The position numbers were made by a program, and so were the translations under genes. Below, piece by piece: positions 54,457 through 64,000 of a stretch of DNA of 64,000 nt. The notes under the pieces were generated by a model, which did no database searches, had not been told where the DNA came from, and was given only the letters and a program-made list of their open reading frames with translations. Origin of the DNA: Pseudomonas nitroreducens TX1 (lineage in GTDB: Bacteria > Pseudomonadota > Gammaproteobacteria > Pseudomonadales > Pseudomonadaceae); the NCBI RefSeq assembly GCF_000313755.1, contig NZ_AMZB01000101.1, positions 1 to 64,000 on the forward strand, read 5' to 3'. Position 1 is the first letter of the stretch. Each line of letters begins with the position of its first letter.

Positions 54457-55926
54457 TCAGAAGGGGTAGTGGCGTGCCTCCCGCTGCACGCTCACCCAGT
54501 GGTCGCGGGTGAACTCGTCGATCGCCCAGTCGCCGTTGAAGCGGCCCAGGCCGGAGTTCTTCTCGCCACCGAAGGGCGCGTTGGCCTCGTCGTTGACCGG
54601 GATGTCGTTCACATGGGTCATGCCGGCGTGGATGCGGCGGGCAAAGCGCACGCCACGGTCGAGGTCGCGGGTGAACACGGCGCTGGCCAGGCCGTACTCG
54701 CTGGCGTTGGCCAGCTCCAGCGCGTGCTCCTCGTCGCGGGCGCGCAGCAGACCGACCAGCGGGCCGAAAATTTCATCGCGGGCGATCTCCATGTCCGGGC
54801 CGACCTCGCCATACACGTGCGGCGCCAGCAACTGGCCCTGCACGCCACCTTCATACAGCGGCCGGGCACCCTCGCGGCGTGCCAGGGCCACCTTCTCCAG
54901 CAATCCTTCGAGCTGGCGCGCATTGATGATCGGGCCAACCGCCGTCTCCGCCAGTTGCGGGTCGCCGACCTTCACCTGCTTCACCCGCTCGACAAAGCGC
55001 TCGGCGAAAGCGTCGTACAACGCATCGACGACGATGATGCGGTTGATCGCCATGCAGATCTGGCCCTGGTGCAGGAACTTGCCGAACACCGCGGCATTCA
55101 CCGCCTGTTCGAGGTCGGCGTCTTCCAGCACCACGAACGGACTGTTGCCGCCCAGCTCCAGGGCCACATGCTTGAGGTGCGCGCCGCCGCTGGCGATACG
55201 CCCGATATTGCGCCCCACCGGGGTCGACCCGGTGAACGTCACCAGCCCCGGCACCGGATGTTCGACGAACGCATCGCCAATCTCGCTGCCCGCGCCCACC
55301 ACCACGCTGAGCACGCCGGCCGGCAGCCCGGCTTCCTCGAAAACCTTCGCCAGCAGCAGGCCGCCGCATACCGGGGTGTCGCTGGCCGGTTTGACCACCA
55401 CCGCGTTGCCCAGCGCCAGGGCCGGTGCCAGCGAGCGCTGGGTCAGGTGCAGGGGGAAGTTCCACGGACTGATGACGCCTACTACCCCGATGGCGCTGCG
55501 GTACACGCGGCTTTCCTTGCCGGGGATGCTGGAGTCGACGATGCGCCCGTGCACGCGGCTGGGGAACGATGCCGCTTCCAGCGTGATGGCGCGCGCCGCG
55601 CCCCACTCCAGCGTGGCCTTCAGGCGGGTGCTGCCGGACTCACGGATGATCCAGCCGATGATCTCCTCGCGGCGCTCGTCGAACACCGCCACCGCGCGGT
55701 GCAACAGCGCGGCACGCTCCACCGGCGGCAGCGCGGCCCAGGCCGGCTGCACCTGGGCGGCCTTGCGGTAGGCGGCATCGAGATCGTCGCGGCTGGCCTG
55801 GGGAATCTCCACCAGCAGGCTGCCGTCATAGGGGTTGCAGTCGCGCAGCGATTTGCCGGTGCTGCCGGTACGCCATTCGCCGGCCAGGGGTTGCAGGTGG
55901 AAATCGGTGTAGATCGAAGCGGTCAT
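54457..55926 (-). CDS. Benzaldehyde-type NAD(P)-dependent aldehyde dehydrogenase
   Basis: A 489-residue aldehyde dehydrogenase. Cofactor segment [32 protein letters not shown], catalytic Glu in [12 protein letters not shown] and catalytic Cys in [14 protein letters not shown]; the C-terminal [26 protein letters not shown] resembles benzaldehyde and vanillin dehydrogenases. Placed between a benzoylformate decarboxylase operon member and a porin, it most likely oxidises benzaldehyde to benzoate. The ATG at 55926 has AGGAG 7-8 bases upstream; the one at 55932 is too close to it. Confidence 0.9.
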   Translation of the reverse strand: MTASIYTDFHLQPLAGEWRTGSTGKSLRDCNPYDGSLLVEIPQASRDDLDAAYRKAAQVQPAWAALPPVERAALLHRAVAVFDERREEIIGWIIRESGSTRLKATLEWGAARAITLEAASFPSRVHGRIVDSSIPGKESRVYRSAIGVVGVISPWNFPLHLTQRSLAPALALGNAVVVKPASDTPVCGGLLLAKVFEEAGLPAGVLSVVVGAGSEIGDAFVEHPVPGLVTFTGSTPVGRNIGRIASGGAHLKHVALELGGNSPFVVLEDADLEQAVNAAVFGKFLHQGQICMAINRIIVVDALYDAFAERFVERVKQVKVGDPQLAETAVGPIINARQLEGLLEKVALARREGARPLYEGGVQGQLLAPHVYGEVGPDMEIARDEIFGPLVGLLRARDEEHALELANASEYGLASAVFTRDLDRGVRFARRIHAGMTHVNDIPVNDEANAPFGGEKNSGLGRFNGDWAIDEFTRDHWVSVQREARHYPF

Positions 55927-55939
55927 GGACATTCTCCTT

Positions 55940-57277
55940 TCAAACGGATTTTTCGCGGGCGACAAAGGCACCGACGGACTCGCGCGGTCGCACGCGGATG
56001 AAACCGATGGCCAGCGCCCCGACTACGCCGGGCAGGGCAAAGGCGAGGAAGTTCTCCTGGAACGGCAGCTCCAGGGCGAGCAGGCTGCCGCCGAGCATGG
56101 GGCCGGCGATGGCGCCGAGCCGGCCGATGCCGGCGGCCCAGCCGACGCCGGTGGAGCGCACGTGGGTCGGGTAGAACTGCGCGGCGTAGGCATGGATCAC
56201 TGCCAGGGTGCCAATGGTGGTGGCGCCGGCGATCACCAGCAGTGTGTTGAGCAGCCACGGGCCGGGATTGATACCCAGCGCCGCCAGCGAAGCCGCGGCC
56301 AGGGCGAAGAACAGCACCAGCGTGCGCTGGGTGCCCAGGCGGTCGGCGAGCCAGCCGCCGAACAGCGCGCCGAGGGTGGCGCCGACGTTCAGGGTGACCA
56401 GGAACACCAGGCTGGAGGTGAGCGGATAGCCGCCGTTGGCCATCAACTTCGGCAGCCAGGTGTTGAGGCCATAGCTCATCAGCATGCACATGGCGAAGCC
56501 GATCCACAGCAGCAAGGTGCCCAGCGCCTGTCCGGCACCGAACAGTTGCGGCAGGCGCGCCCTTTCAGCGTCGGCATCCGGGCTTGCGAGCACCAGCTCG
56601 GTGCCGGGACGGTAGGCCGGGTCGACCCTCGCCAGCAGTACGTCGAGTTCAGCGCGGCGGCCCTTCAGTTCGAGGAAGGCTGCCGACTCCGGCAGGTAGC
56701 GCAGCATCAGCGGCACGGCAAGCACCGGCAGCACCGCCACATAGAACACCGACTGCCAGCCCCACTGCGGGATCAGCGCGATACCGACCAGCGCCGACAG
56801 CACGGCGCCCACCGAGTAGAAGCTGGACATCACCGTGATCAGCGTGGCGCGGCGCCCAGCCGGGGCGAACTCGCTGATCAGGTTGACCGCACTGGGCACC
56901 AGCGCACCCAGCGCCAGGCCGGTGATGAAACGGCAGACGCCCAGTTCCAGCGGCGTACGCGCATGACCGGTAAGGAACGCGGCGAGACTCGCCAGCAGGG
57001 TCATGAGGATCACCAGACGGCGCCGGCCGAAGCGGTCGGCCAGCGGCGCCAGCAGGGTCCCGCCGAAGAGCATGCCGAACAGCGCGCAACTGCCCAGCGT
57101 GCCGGCCTGTACCGGGCTGAGCTGCCACTCGTGCATCAGACGGGGCACGACCGAGCCGTACACCACCATGTCGTAGCCGTCGAACAGCATGATGAAGCAG
57201 CCCCAGGCGAGGATCAGCCAGTGGGTGCGGTTGAACCGGGCGGAATCGATCACCGCCGCGACAGTCGTCTTGTGCAT
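55940..57277 (-). CDS. Aromatic acid:H+ symporter of the MFS
   Basis: A 445-residue permease of the AAHS group. It has the group motif [15 protein letters not shown] in helix 1 (compare DGxD), the loop motif [20 protein letters not shown], and a second-half [14 protein letters not shown]. Twelve helices are evident. The ATG at 57277 fits the AGAGG ribosome-binding site; GTG at 57283 is too close to it. It lies 59 bases after mdlC and 13 before the dehydrogenase, so it probably imports benzoylformate. Confidence 0.9.
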   Translation of the reverse strand: MHKTTVAAVIDSARFNRTHWLILAWGCFIMLFDGYDMVVYGSVVPRLMHEWQLSPVQAGTLGSCALFGMLFGGTLLAPLADRFGRRRLVILMTLLASLAAFLTGHARTPLELGVCRFITGLALGALVPSAVNLISEFAPAGRRATLITVMSSFYSVGAVLSALVGIALIPQWGWQSVFYVAVLPVLAVPLMLRYLPESAAFLELKGRRAELDVLLARVDPAYRPGTELVLASPDADAERARLPQLFGAGQALGTLLLWIGFAMCMLMSYGLNTWLPKLMANGGYPLTSSLVFLVTLNVGATLGALFGGWLADRLGTQRTLVLFFALAAASLAALGINPGPWLLNTLLVIAGATTIGTLAVIHAYAAQFYPTHVRSTGVGWAAGIGRLGAIAGPMLGGSLLALELPFQENFLAFALPGVVGALAIGFIRVRPRESVGAFVAREKSV

Positions 57278-57336
57278 AGCCACCTCTTGTTATTTTTGTC
57301 GGTCATGAAAAGCGCCCCAGGCAGGGCGCGCACGCC

Positions 57337-58932
<1,596 letters not shown>

Positions 58933-58988
58933 TCAGGCTCGTTCTTAGGGTTTGCGCTACTCTCGCAGCGGCCTGATAATCGATCAAA

Positions 58989-59007
58989 TCGATAGTCTTT
59001 CTATCGA
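58989..59007. promoter_or_regulatory. LysR-type operator between mdlC and its regulator
   Basis: TCGATAG-TCTTT-CTATCGA is a perfect palindrome with 7-base arms, within ATCGAT-rich sequence, between the two divergent genes. The T-N11-A core is satisfied. It is the clear candidate binding site for the LysR regulator at 59034. Confidence 0.8.
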
Positions 59008-59033
59008 ACATAAAAACCATCTATGTGGATATC

Positions 59034-59930
59034 ATGGCCCAGACCGACCTCAACCTGATCCGCACCTTCGTCACGCTCTACGAGGCCGGCAGCGTGACCG
59101 TCGCCGCCGAACGCCTGTTCGTCACCCAACCCTCGGTGAGCTACGCCCTGGCCCGCTTGCGCGAGCTGTTCGACGACCCGCTGTTCAGCCGCAGCCGCGA
59201 CGGTATCCAGCCGACCTTCGTCGCCGAGCAGTTGTACGGCACCCTGCGCGAAGCGCTGACGCGCATCGAAGGCGCCGTGCAGAGCACCCGCCAGTTCGAC
59301 CCGGCAAGCACCGGACGACGCTTTCGCATCGCCCTCTCCGATCTTGGCGAGCTGGGCTTTCTGCCGCTGATCCTGGCGCGGCTGAATCGCGAGGCGCCGC
59401 TGGCCGAGGTGGAAGTGCTGGCGTTGCAGGTGGATCAAGTCGGCGACTGGCTGGCCAGCGGCAAGGTCGACACCGCCATCTGCCGCCAGGCGGTGCCCGG
59501 CAGCCGCAGCCAGGTACTGATCGAGGAACGCTATGTCTGCCTGCTCAGCGCCGATCACCCGCGCATCGCCGACCACCTGGACCTCGCCAGCTATCTGGGC
59601 GAGCGTCACGTGGTGGTGACCCGCACCTCCGGCCACGGGATCGCCGAGGATGTGCTCCAGGCGATGAAGCTGGAGCGCCGCATCGCCCTGCGCGTGCCGC
59701 ACTTCTCGGTACTGCCGAAGATCATTCCCGGCACCGACCTGCTGACCATCCTGCCGGCGCAGATCGCCCGCATGTTCGTCGCCGAGGGCGGGCTGAAGAT
59801 GCTCGAACTGCCCTTTGCCGTACCGGCGTTCGAGGTATCCCTGCACTGGCGCGCGAGCAGCGAGCACTCGGCGGCGCTGGACTGGTTCCGCACCACCATC
59901 GCCGAGGCGATCATCGACGGTCAGCATTGA
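59034..59930 (+). CDS. LysR-family regulator of the benzoylformate operon
   Basis: A 298-residue LysR-type regulator. The helix-turn-helix is DLNLIRTFVTLYEAGSVTVAAERLFVTQPSVSYALARLRELFDDPLFSR, and the rest is the effector domain (RRFRIALSDLGELGFLPLILARL, characteristic of the NahR/NodD-like subgroup that responds to aromatic acids). The ATG at 59034 was chosen; a GTG at 59025 in frame is possible. It is divergent from mdlC with a perfect palindrome in the gap, and ends 8 bases from the convergent MFS gene. Confidence 0.88.
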   Translation: MAQTDLNLIRTFVTLYEAGSVTVAAERLFVTQPSVSYALARLRELFDDPLFSRSRDGIQPTFVAEQLYGTLREALTRIEGAVQSTRQFDPASTGRRFRIALSDLGELGFLPLILARLNREAPLAEVEVLALQVDQVGDWLASGKVDTAICRQAVPGSRSQVLIEERYVCLLSADHPRIADHLDLASYLGERHVVVTRTSGHGIAEDVLQAMKLERRIALRVPHFSVLPKIIPGTDLLTILPAQIARMFVAEGGLKMLELPFAVPAFEVSLHWRASSEHSAALDWFRTTIAEAIIDGQH

Positions 59931-59937
59931 CTCGCCC

Positions 59938-61263
59938 TCAGTGCGCAGCCAGCGGCGCGCTGGGCCGGGCCGCGGGGCGCAGCCCCAGGAGTACCCCGGC
60001 AGCCAGCACGAAGACCACGGCGAACACCCCGTAGAGGTGCAGCGGCTGCCAGCCATCGTCGAGCAGGAGGCCTGCGACTGTCGGCGAGAGAATCGCCCCC
60101 AGACGGCCGACACCGATCGCCCAGCCCACTCCGGTGGCCCGCACGCCAGCCGGGTAGACCAGTGGCGACAGCGCATAGAGCCCGGCGATGCAGCCATTGG
60201 CGAACAGGCCGATGAGCAGGCCCAGGCCGAGCGCGGCCGCCAGCGAAGTGGCGGAGGCGAGGAACAGCACCAGCAGCGCGGCGGTGACCAGCATGAAGCC
60301 CTGCAGCACCCGCGCCAGCGGCAGCCGTGCCGAGAGCGCGCCGACCAGCGCCGCGCCGAATATCCCGCCGATGCTCAACAGCACCCCGCCGGTGATGCCC
60401 TGCTGCGCCGTCAGGCCGGCGGCTACCAGCAGCTTCGGCGTCCAGCTCATGATGAAGTAGAAGCCGAACATGGCGAGGAAGAACAGCAGCCAGATCAGCA
60501 GGGTCGGACGGCGCAGCTCGGGGGCCAGCAATTGCAGCATGGCCACGCCGCCCGGCTCGCGGACACGGGCTTCGGGCAGCGAGTCCAGGCTCGCCAGGCC
60601 CAGCCGTCCGGCCAGGACGTTGACCCGCGCCAGGGCATTGGCTGGGCGGCGTGCCAGCAGGAAGTCGAGGGATTCGGGCAGGCCCGCCAGCACCAGCGGT
60701 ATGGCCGCCAGGGAAATCAGGCCGCCGGCGAGGAACACCGAGCGCCAGCCCCAGTGGCCGATCAGCCACACGGCCAGCAACCCGCCGAAGGTGGCGCCCA
60801 GGGCGTAGCCGGTGGATTGCAGGCTCACCGCAAGGGGCCGCCAACGCTTGTTGGCGTATTCGGCGGCGATCACGTTGCTGCTGGCGAGGATGCCGCCGAT
60901 GCCCAGACCGGTAAGGCCGCGCAGTATCGCCAGTTGCGCCGGCGTCTGACTCAAGGCCGATAGCAGCATCCCGACACCGCACAGCAGCAGGCAGAAGAGA
61001 ATCAGCGGGCGACGGCCGAACTGGTCGGCGCGCGGGGCGATGAACAGCGATCCGGCCGCCATGCCGAACAGCCCGGCGCTGAGCAGCAGCCCGACCCGGG
61101 CACCGTTGAGGCCCCACTCGGCGGAGACCGATGCGGCGGTGAAGGCCATCACCAGCACATCGAAGCCATCGATCATGTTGAGCACGATGCAGATGCCAAT
61201 GGCCGTCCACTGGAAGCGGTTCATTGGCCCCTGCTCCAGGGCGCTGCGCAGATCGCGATTCAT
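59938..61263 (-). CDS. Aromatic acid MFS transporter (VanK-like)
   Basis: A 441-residue AAHS-type MFS permease. Features: NMIDGFDVLVMAFTAASVSAEWGL (DGxD motif in helix 1), SLFIAPRADQFGRRPLILFC (loop 2-3), and a tail VRATGVGWAIGVGRLGAILSPTVAG typical of the group. AGAGGTG precedes the ATG. It is divergent from vanA across a region with VanR-type operators, so vanillate or protocatechuate uptake is likely. It resembles PAO1 PA4903. Confidence 0.88.
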   Translation of the reverse strand: MNRDLRSALEQGPMNRFQWTAIGICIVLNMIDGFDVLVMAFTAASVSAEWGLNGARVGLLLSAGLFGMAAGSLFIAPRADQFGRRPLILFCLLLCGVGMLLSALSQTPAQLAILRGLTGLGIGGILASSNVIAAEYANKRWRPLAVSLQSTGYALGATFGGLLAVWLIGHWGWRSVFLAGGLISLAAIPLVLAGLPESLDFLLARRPANALARVNVLAGRLGLASLDSLPEARVREPGGVAMLQLLAPELRRPTLLIWLLFFLAMFGFYFIMSWTPKLLVAAGLTAQQGITGGVLLSIGGIFGAALVGALSARLPLARVLQGFMLVTAALLVLFLASATSLAAALGLGLLIGLFANGCIAGLYALSPLVYPAGVRATGVGWAIGVGRLGAILSPTVAGLLLDDGWQPLHLYGVFAVVFVLAAGVLLGLRPAARPSAPLAAH

Positions 61264-61401
61264 GGGCGCACCTCTGCACGAGGGGCACGACGGAAGGCAT
61301 TACGCGGGCTAGGCAAGGCCGGCATGGCAGATTCCTCTTTTTCTTGTTGTGGAGGCTTGATGGCGCACACCCTGGCAGCAGTGGATCCCGAAAACAAGCC
61401 A

Positions 61402-61413
61402 ATTGGATCCCAT
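61402..61413. promoter_or_regulatory. VanR-type operator, distal copy
   Basis: ATTGGATCCCAT differs in one base from the perfect palindrome at 61584. A more degenerate copy (AGTGGATCCCGA) lies at 61379-61390. They sit on the transporter side of the divergent region and could serve that gene. Confidence 0.55.
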
Positions 61414-61555
61414 GCCGCCCATGACTCACCACTCCCTGCGCCTTGCACCGGGCCGCGCCCGAGCCACACACCGTCTGTATCGGCACTTACAGGCTATCAG
61501 CGAATTCGTGCGATCATCGAACTGCTTATTTTTCGAGCGAATGGACCTCTCCGGG

Positions 61556-61561
61556 TTGACA
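61556..61561 (+). promoter_or_regulatory. -35 hexamer of the vanA promoter
   Basis: TTGACA, perfect consensus, 61 bases before the vanA ATG. At 17-base spacing the -10 reads GAACCA and overlaps the VanR operator, so the -10 is weak or displaced. Confidence 0.5.
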
Positions 61562-61583
61562 GCACTTCGCCTCAAAGCGAACC

Positions 61584-61595
61584 ATTGGATCCAAT
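61584..61595. promoter_or_regulatory. VanR operator upstream of vanA
   Basis: ATTGGATCCAAT is a perfect 12-base palindrome and, to my knowledge, identical to the VanR operator described for Caulobacter vanAB. It lies 27 bases before the vanA start, where a bound GntR-type repressor would block transcription. Confidence 0.85.
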
Positions 61596-61621
61596 AACAA
61601 CCAAAAGATGAGGGTCGCCCC

Positions 61622-62677
61622 ATGTTCCCGAAGAATGCCTGGTACGTCGCCTGCACTCCCGACGAGATCGCCGAGAAGCCCCTGGGGCGGCAAGTGTGCG
61701 GCGAGAAGATGGTTTTCTACCGTGGCGCCGAGGGCCGCGTGGCCGCGCTGGAAGACTTCTGCCCGCACCGTGGCGCACCGCTGTCGCTGGGCTTCGTCGA
61801 GGACGGCAAGCTGATCTGCGGCTACCACGGCCTGGCGATGGGCTGCTCGGGCCACACCGAGTCCATGCCCGGCCAGCGCGTGCGTGGCTTCCCGGCGATC
61901 CGCACGTTCGCCGTGGAAGAACGCTACGGCTTCATCTGGGTCTGGCCGGGCGACGCCGCCCAGGCGGACCCGGCGCTGATCCACCACCTGGAATGGGCCG
62001 ACAACCCGGACTGGGCCTATGGCGGCGGCCTGTACCACATCCAGTGCGACTACCGGCTGATGATCGACAACCTCATGGATCTCACCCACGAGACCTACGT
62101 GCACGCCAGCAGCATCGGCCAGAAGGAAATCGACGAGGCGGCGCCCAGGACCCGCGTGGAAGGCGACGAGGTGATCACCGAGCGGCACATGGAGAATGTC
62201 ATGGCCCCGCCGTTCTGGCGCATGGCCCTGCGCGGCAACGGCCTGGCCGACGACGTGCCGGTGGACCGCTGGCAGATCTGCCGCTTCACTCCGCCCAGCC
62301 ACGTGCTGATCGAGGTGGGCGTGGCCCACGCCGGCCACGGCGGCTACCACGCGCCGGCGCAGCACAAGGCGGCGAGCATCGTGGTCGATTTCATTACCCC
62401 CGAGACCGAGACCTCGATCTGGTACTTCTGGGGCATGGCACGCAACTTCCAGCCGCAGGACGCTGCACTCACCGCGACCATTCGCGAGGGACAGGGAAAG
62501 ATCTTCGGCGAAGACCTGGAGATGCTCGAACGACAGCAGCAGAACCTGCTGCTCCATCCGCAACGGCAACTGCTGAAGCTGAACATCGATGCCGGCGGCG
62601 TGCAGTCGCGGCGCATCCTCGAACGGCTCTGCGAAGCCGAGCGACAGCCCGCCAGCGCCCTCATCGCCAGCGCCTGA
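61622..62677 (+). CDS. vanA: Vanillate O-demethylase, oxygenase subunit
   Basis: A 351-residue Rieske non-heme iron oxygenase that converts vanillate to protocatechuate and formaldehyde. The Rieske motif CPHRGAPLSLGFVEDGKLICGYHG (residues 46-69) has the Cys-X-His and Cys-X2-His pairs. The iron site is in DLTHETYVHASSIG (His-X4-His) with the aspartate upstream (MIDNLMD). It starts MFPKNAWYVACTPDEI, typical for VanA. vanB follows after 52 bases. Confidence 0.96.
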   Translation: MFPKNAWYVACTPDEIAEKPLGRQVCGEKMVFYRGAEGRVAALEDFCPHRGAPLSLGFVEDGKLICGYHGLAMGCSGHTESMPGQRVRGFPAIRTFAVEERYGFIWVWPGDAAQADPALIHHLEWADNPDWAYGGGLYHIQCDYRLMIDNLMDLTHETYVHASSIGQKEIDEAAPRTRVEGDEVITERHMENVMAPPFWRMALRGNGLADDVPVDRWQICRFTPPSHVLIEVGVAHAGHGGYHAPAQHKAASIVVDFITPETETSIWYFWGMARNFQPQDAALTATIREGQGKIFGEDLEMLERQQQNLLLHPQRQLLKLNIDAGGVQSRRILERLCEAERQPASALIASA

Positions 62678-62729
62678 CCTCCTCACCCAGCGCCGGCCCG
62701 CGAGGCCGGCCAATCGCGAGAACACCGCC

Positions 62730-63674
62730 GTGCTAGACGTCGTCATTACCCGCCTGCAGCGGGAAACCCCGGACATCCTCAGCCTCGATCTGGCCCGCGC
62801 CGATGCAGGCCCGCTGCCCGCCTTCAGCGCCGGTTCGCACATCGACCTGCACCTGCCCAACGGACTGGTGCGCCAGTACTCGCTGTTCAACGCGCCGGAA
62901 GAAATCCATCGCTACCGAATCGCCGTGCTGCGCTGCAGCGACTCGCGCGGCGGATCACTCGCCGTGCACGAACTGGCCGCCGGCCAGACGCTGCGCATCG
63001 GCCCGCCGCGAAATCTATTCCCGCTCGCGGACGGCATCGGCCGGCGCCTGCTGCTGGCCGGCGGCATCGGCATCACGCCGCTCCTGAGCATGGCCGAGCA
63101 CCTGGCCCGCCAGGGCGCCGAGTTCGAGCTGCACTACTGCGCCCGTTCGGCTGCGCAGGCGGCCTTCGTCGAGCACCTGGCGCAGTGCGAGTTCGCCACC
63201 CGCGTGCATTGTCATTTCGATGACGGCGATCCGGCGCGCCACCTGGACGTGACGGCGCTGCTGGCGTCCCAGGCGAGCGACGCACAGCTCTATACCTGTG
63301 GCCCGGCCGGTTTCATGGCACACGTGCTGGAGAGCGCTCGCGCCCTGGGCTGGGACGAGTCGCGCCTGCACCACGAACATTTCGGCGCCGAAGCGGATGT
63401 CGGCGGCGAAGCCTTCGAGGTCCAGCTGGCGAGCAGTGGCCAGGTGGTGCGCGTGGAGGATGGGCAGAGCGTGGTGGAAGCGCTGCGCGGCATCGGCGTG
63501 GAGGTACAGGTGGCCTGCGAGCAGGGCATCTGCGGCACATGCCTGACCCGCGTGCTGGACGGCGTGCCGGAGCACCGGGACCAGTACCTGACCGACGACG
63601 AACAGGCCGCCAACGACCAGTTCACCCCATGTTGCTCGCGTTCGCGCAGCCCGCGCCTGGTGCTCGACCTCTAG
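62730..63674 (+). CDS. vanB: Vanillate O-demethylase, reductase subunit
   Basis: A 314-residue reductase with FMN and NADH domains and a C-terminal [2Fe-2S] ferredoxin, supplying electrons to VanA. Visible: SAGSHIDLHLPNGLVRQYSLFN, LLLAGGIGITPLLSMAEHLA, YTCGPAGFMAHV and the iron-sulfur ligands in ACEQGICGTCLTRVLDG plus CCSRS near the end. The GTG at 62730 was chosen because it gives the usual length of about 315 residues; the open frame upstream overlaps vanA and is unlike the family. Confidence 0.93.
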   Translation: MLDVVITRLQRETPDILSLDLARADAGPLPAFSAGSHIDLHLPNGLVRQYSLFNAPEEIHRYRIAVLRCSDSRGGSLAVHELAAGQTLRIGPPRNLFPLADGIGRRLLLAGGIGITPLLSMAEHLARQGAEFELHYCARSAAQAAFVEHLAQCEFATRVHCHFDDGDPARHLDVTALLASQASDAQLYTCGPAGFMAHVLESARALGWDESRLHHEHFGAEADVGGEAFEVQLASSGQVVRVEDGQSVVEALRGIGVEVQVACEQGICGTCLTRVLDGVPEHRDQYLTDDEQAANDQFTPCCSRSRSPRLVLDL

Positions 63675-63862
63675 AGTGCCGCCGGGCCGGCCGGCGGCGT
63701 GCTCGTTCGCCCTGCACGTGGCAGCCAGGCGCGGAGAGGGCTTGCGATATCCGCCGGGCGGCCTGAGCGTGCTGACGGCTATGGCTTCGCTCCTGCGAAT
63801 CTGCCGGGACAGCCGCCGCGACAGGGGCAGAGGGCGCATCGACGGCGCCAGGACGACCGTTG

Positions 63863-64000
63863 CTATGACCGGTCGTTTTCCGTGGCCGCGGGCTTCTTCA
63901 GCACTGCCACACCCTCGCGCCGCGGATTGAAGTATTCGGCGTAGCGCAGGGTCGCGTTGGCGTGCTCGCGCATGATCGCCTCCGCCCTCGCGCCCTGGCC
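63863..64000 (-). CDS. vanR: C-terminal end of GntR-family regulator VanR (partial)
   Basis: The last 45 codons of a leftward gene cut by the window edge; the stop (TAG) is at 63863-63865. The encoded tail contains ARAEAIMREHANATLRYAEY followed by FNPRREGVAVLKKPAATENDRS, which fits the C-terminal helix of the FCD ligand domain of GntR regulators. Position downstream of vanAB and the VanR operator at 61584 support VanR, the vanillate-responsive repressor. It is convergent with vanB. Identity rests on context and a short segment. Confidence 0.7.
   Translation of the reverse strand, partial: GQGARAEAIMREHANATLRYAEYFNPRREGVAVLKKPAATENDRS

Noticed and set aside
53179-56001. A 940-codon open frame on the plus strand across the porin and dehydrogenase genes
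   Set aside because: It crosses two real minus-strand genes and their gap, shows low-complexity Ala/Val/Gln/His composition and has no recognisable domain.

Overview
This is a high-GC gammaproteobacterial chromosome segment that reads as Pseudomonas of the P. aeruginosa lineage. The gene order dsbD-aroQ-accB-accC-prmA-(zinc-ribbon protein)-dusB-fis-purH-purD-retS-marC-urtABCDE-ureDAB-ureC ... osmE ... desB-desC-desT-ureEFG ... opdK-mdlC ... vanAB-vanR matches, from memory, the PA4845-PA4906 stretch of P. aeruginosa PAO1. Several things are not arranged as in PAO1. A polyamine-type binding protein with a LysR regulator sits at the left edge. A block of autotransporter plus bacteriophytochrome (bphO-bphP) lies between the urease genes and the DksA-like gene. 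Several families of REP/REPIN-type palindromic repeats are scattered through the intergenic gaps. The species is therefore probably a relative of P. aeruginosa rather than P. aeruginosa itself (inference).

Layout. 1-2.2 kb: periplasmic binding protein and divergent LysR regulator. 2.3-14.1 kb: housekeeping genes (thiol:disulfide transfer, shikimate step, acetyl-CoA carboxylase BC subunits, ribosomal protein methylation, tRNA dihydrouridine, Fis, last purine steps). 14.2-17.1 kb: hybrid sensor RetS. 17.8-28.9 kb: urea ABC transporter urtABCDE followed by ureD, ureA, a methionine-sulfoximine-type acetyltransferase, ureB and ureC. 29.0-35.3 kb: lipoprotein, autotransporter, heme oxygenase and bacteriophytochrome kinase. 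35.4-43.3 kb: small envelope and stress genes, a PEP-mutase-superfamily oxaloacetate decarboxylase, an Hsp70-like protein, OsmE, an AsmA protein and a ferritin-like protein. 43.7-45.4 kb: two paralogous secreted proteins made of tandem repeats. 45.4-50.3 kb: an MFS transporter and the desaturase system DesB/DesC/DesT. 50.5-53.0 kb: urease accessory genes ureE, ureF, ureG and a HupE/UreJ gene. 53.1-59.9 kb: a benzoylformate uptake and catabolism operon with LysR regulator. 59.9-64 kb: an aromatic-acid transporter, vanA, vanB and the end of vanR.

How the parts work together. The urea system is split into three transcription units (urtA onward; ureD onward; ureE onward). Each is preceded by a near-consensus sigma-54 -24/-12 promoter and by GCAC-N7-GTGC-like NtrC sites, so uptake, enzyme and metallochaperones are probably induced together on nitrogen limitation. 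The right end is an aromatic-acid region: the mdlC operon turns benzoylformate into benzaldehyde and then benzoate, with its own porin and permease, and vanAB demethylates vanillate under VanR operators. The least understood part is the pair of repeat proteins at 43.7-45.4 kb. They share a palindromic upstream element at nearly the same distance from the start codon, a common C-terminal tail, and repeat units of 18 and 21 residues. No rRNA, tRNA, integrase, transposase or CRISPR array was seen.
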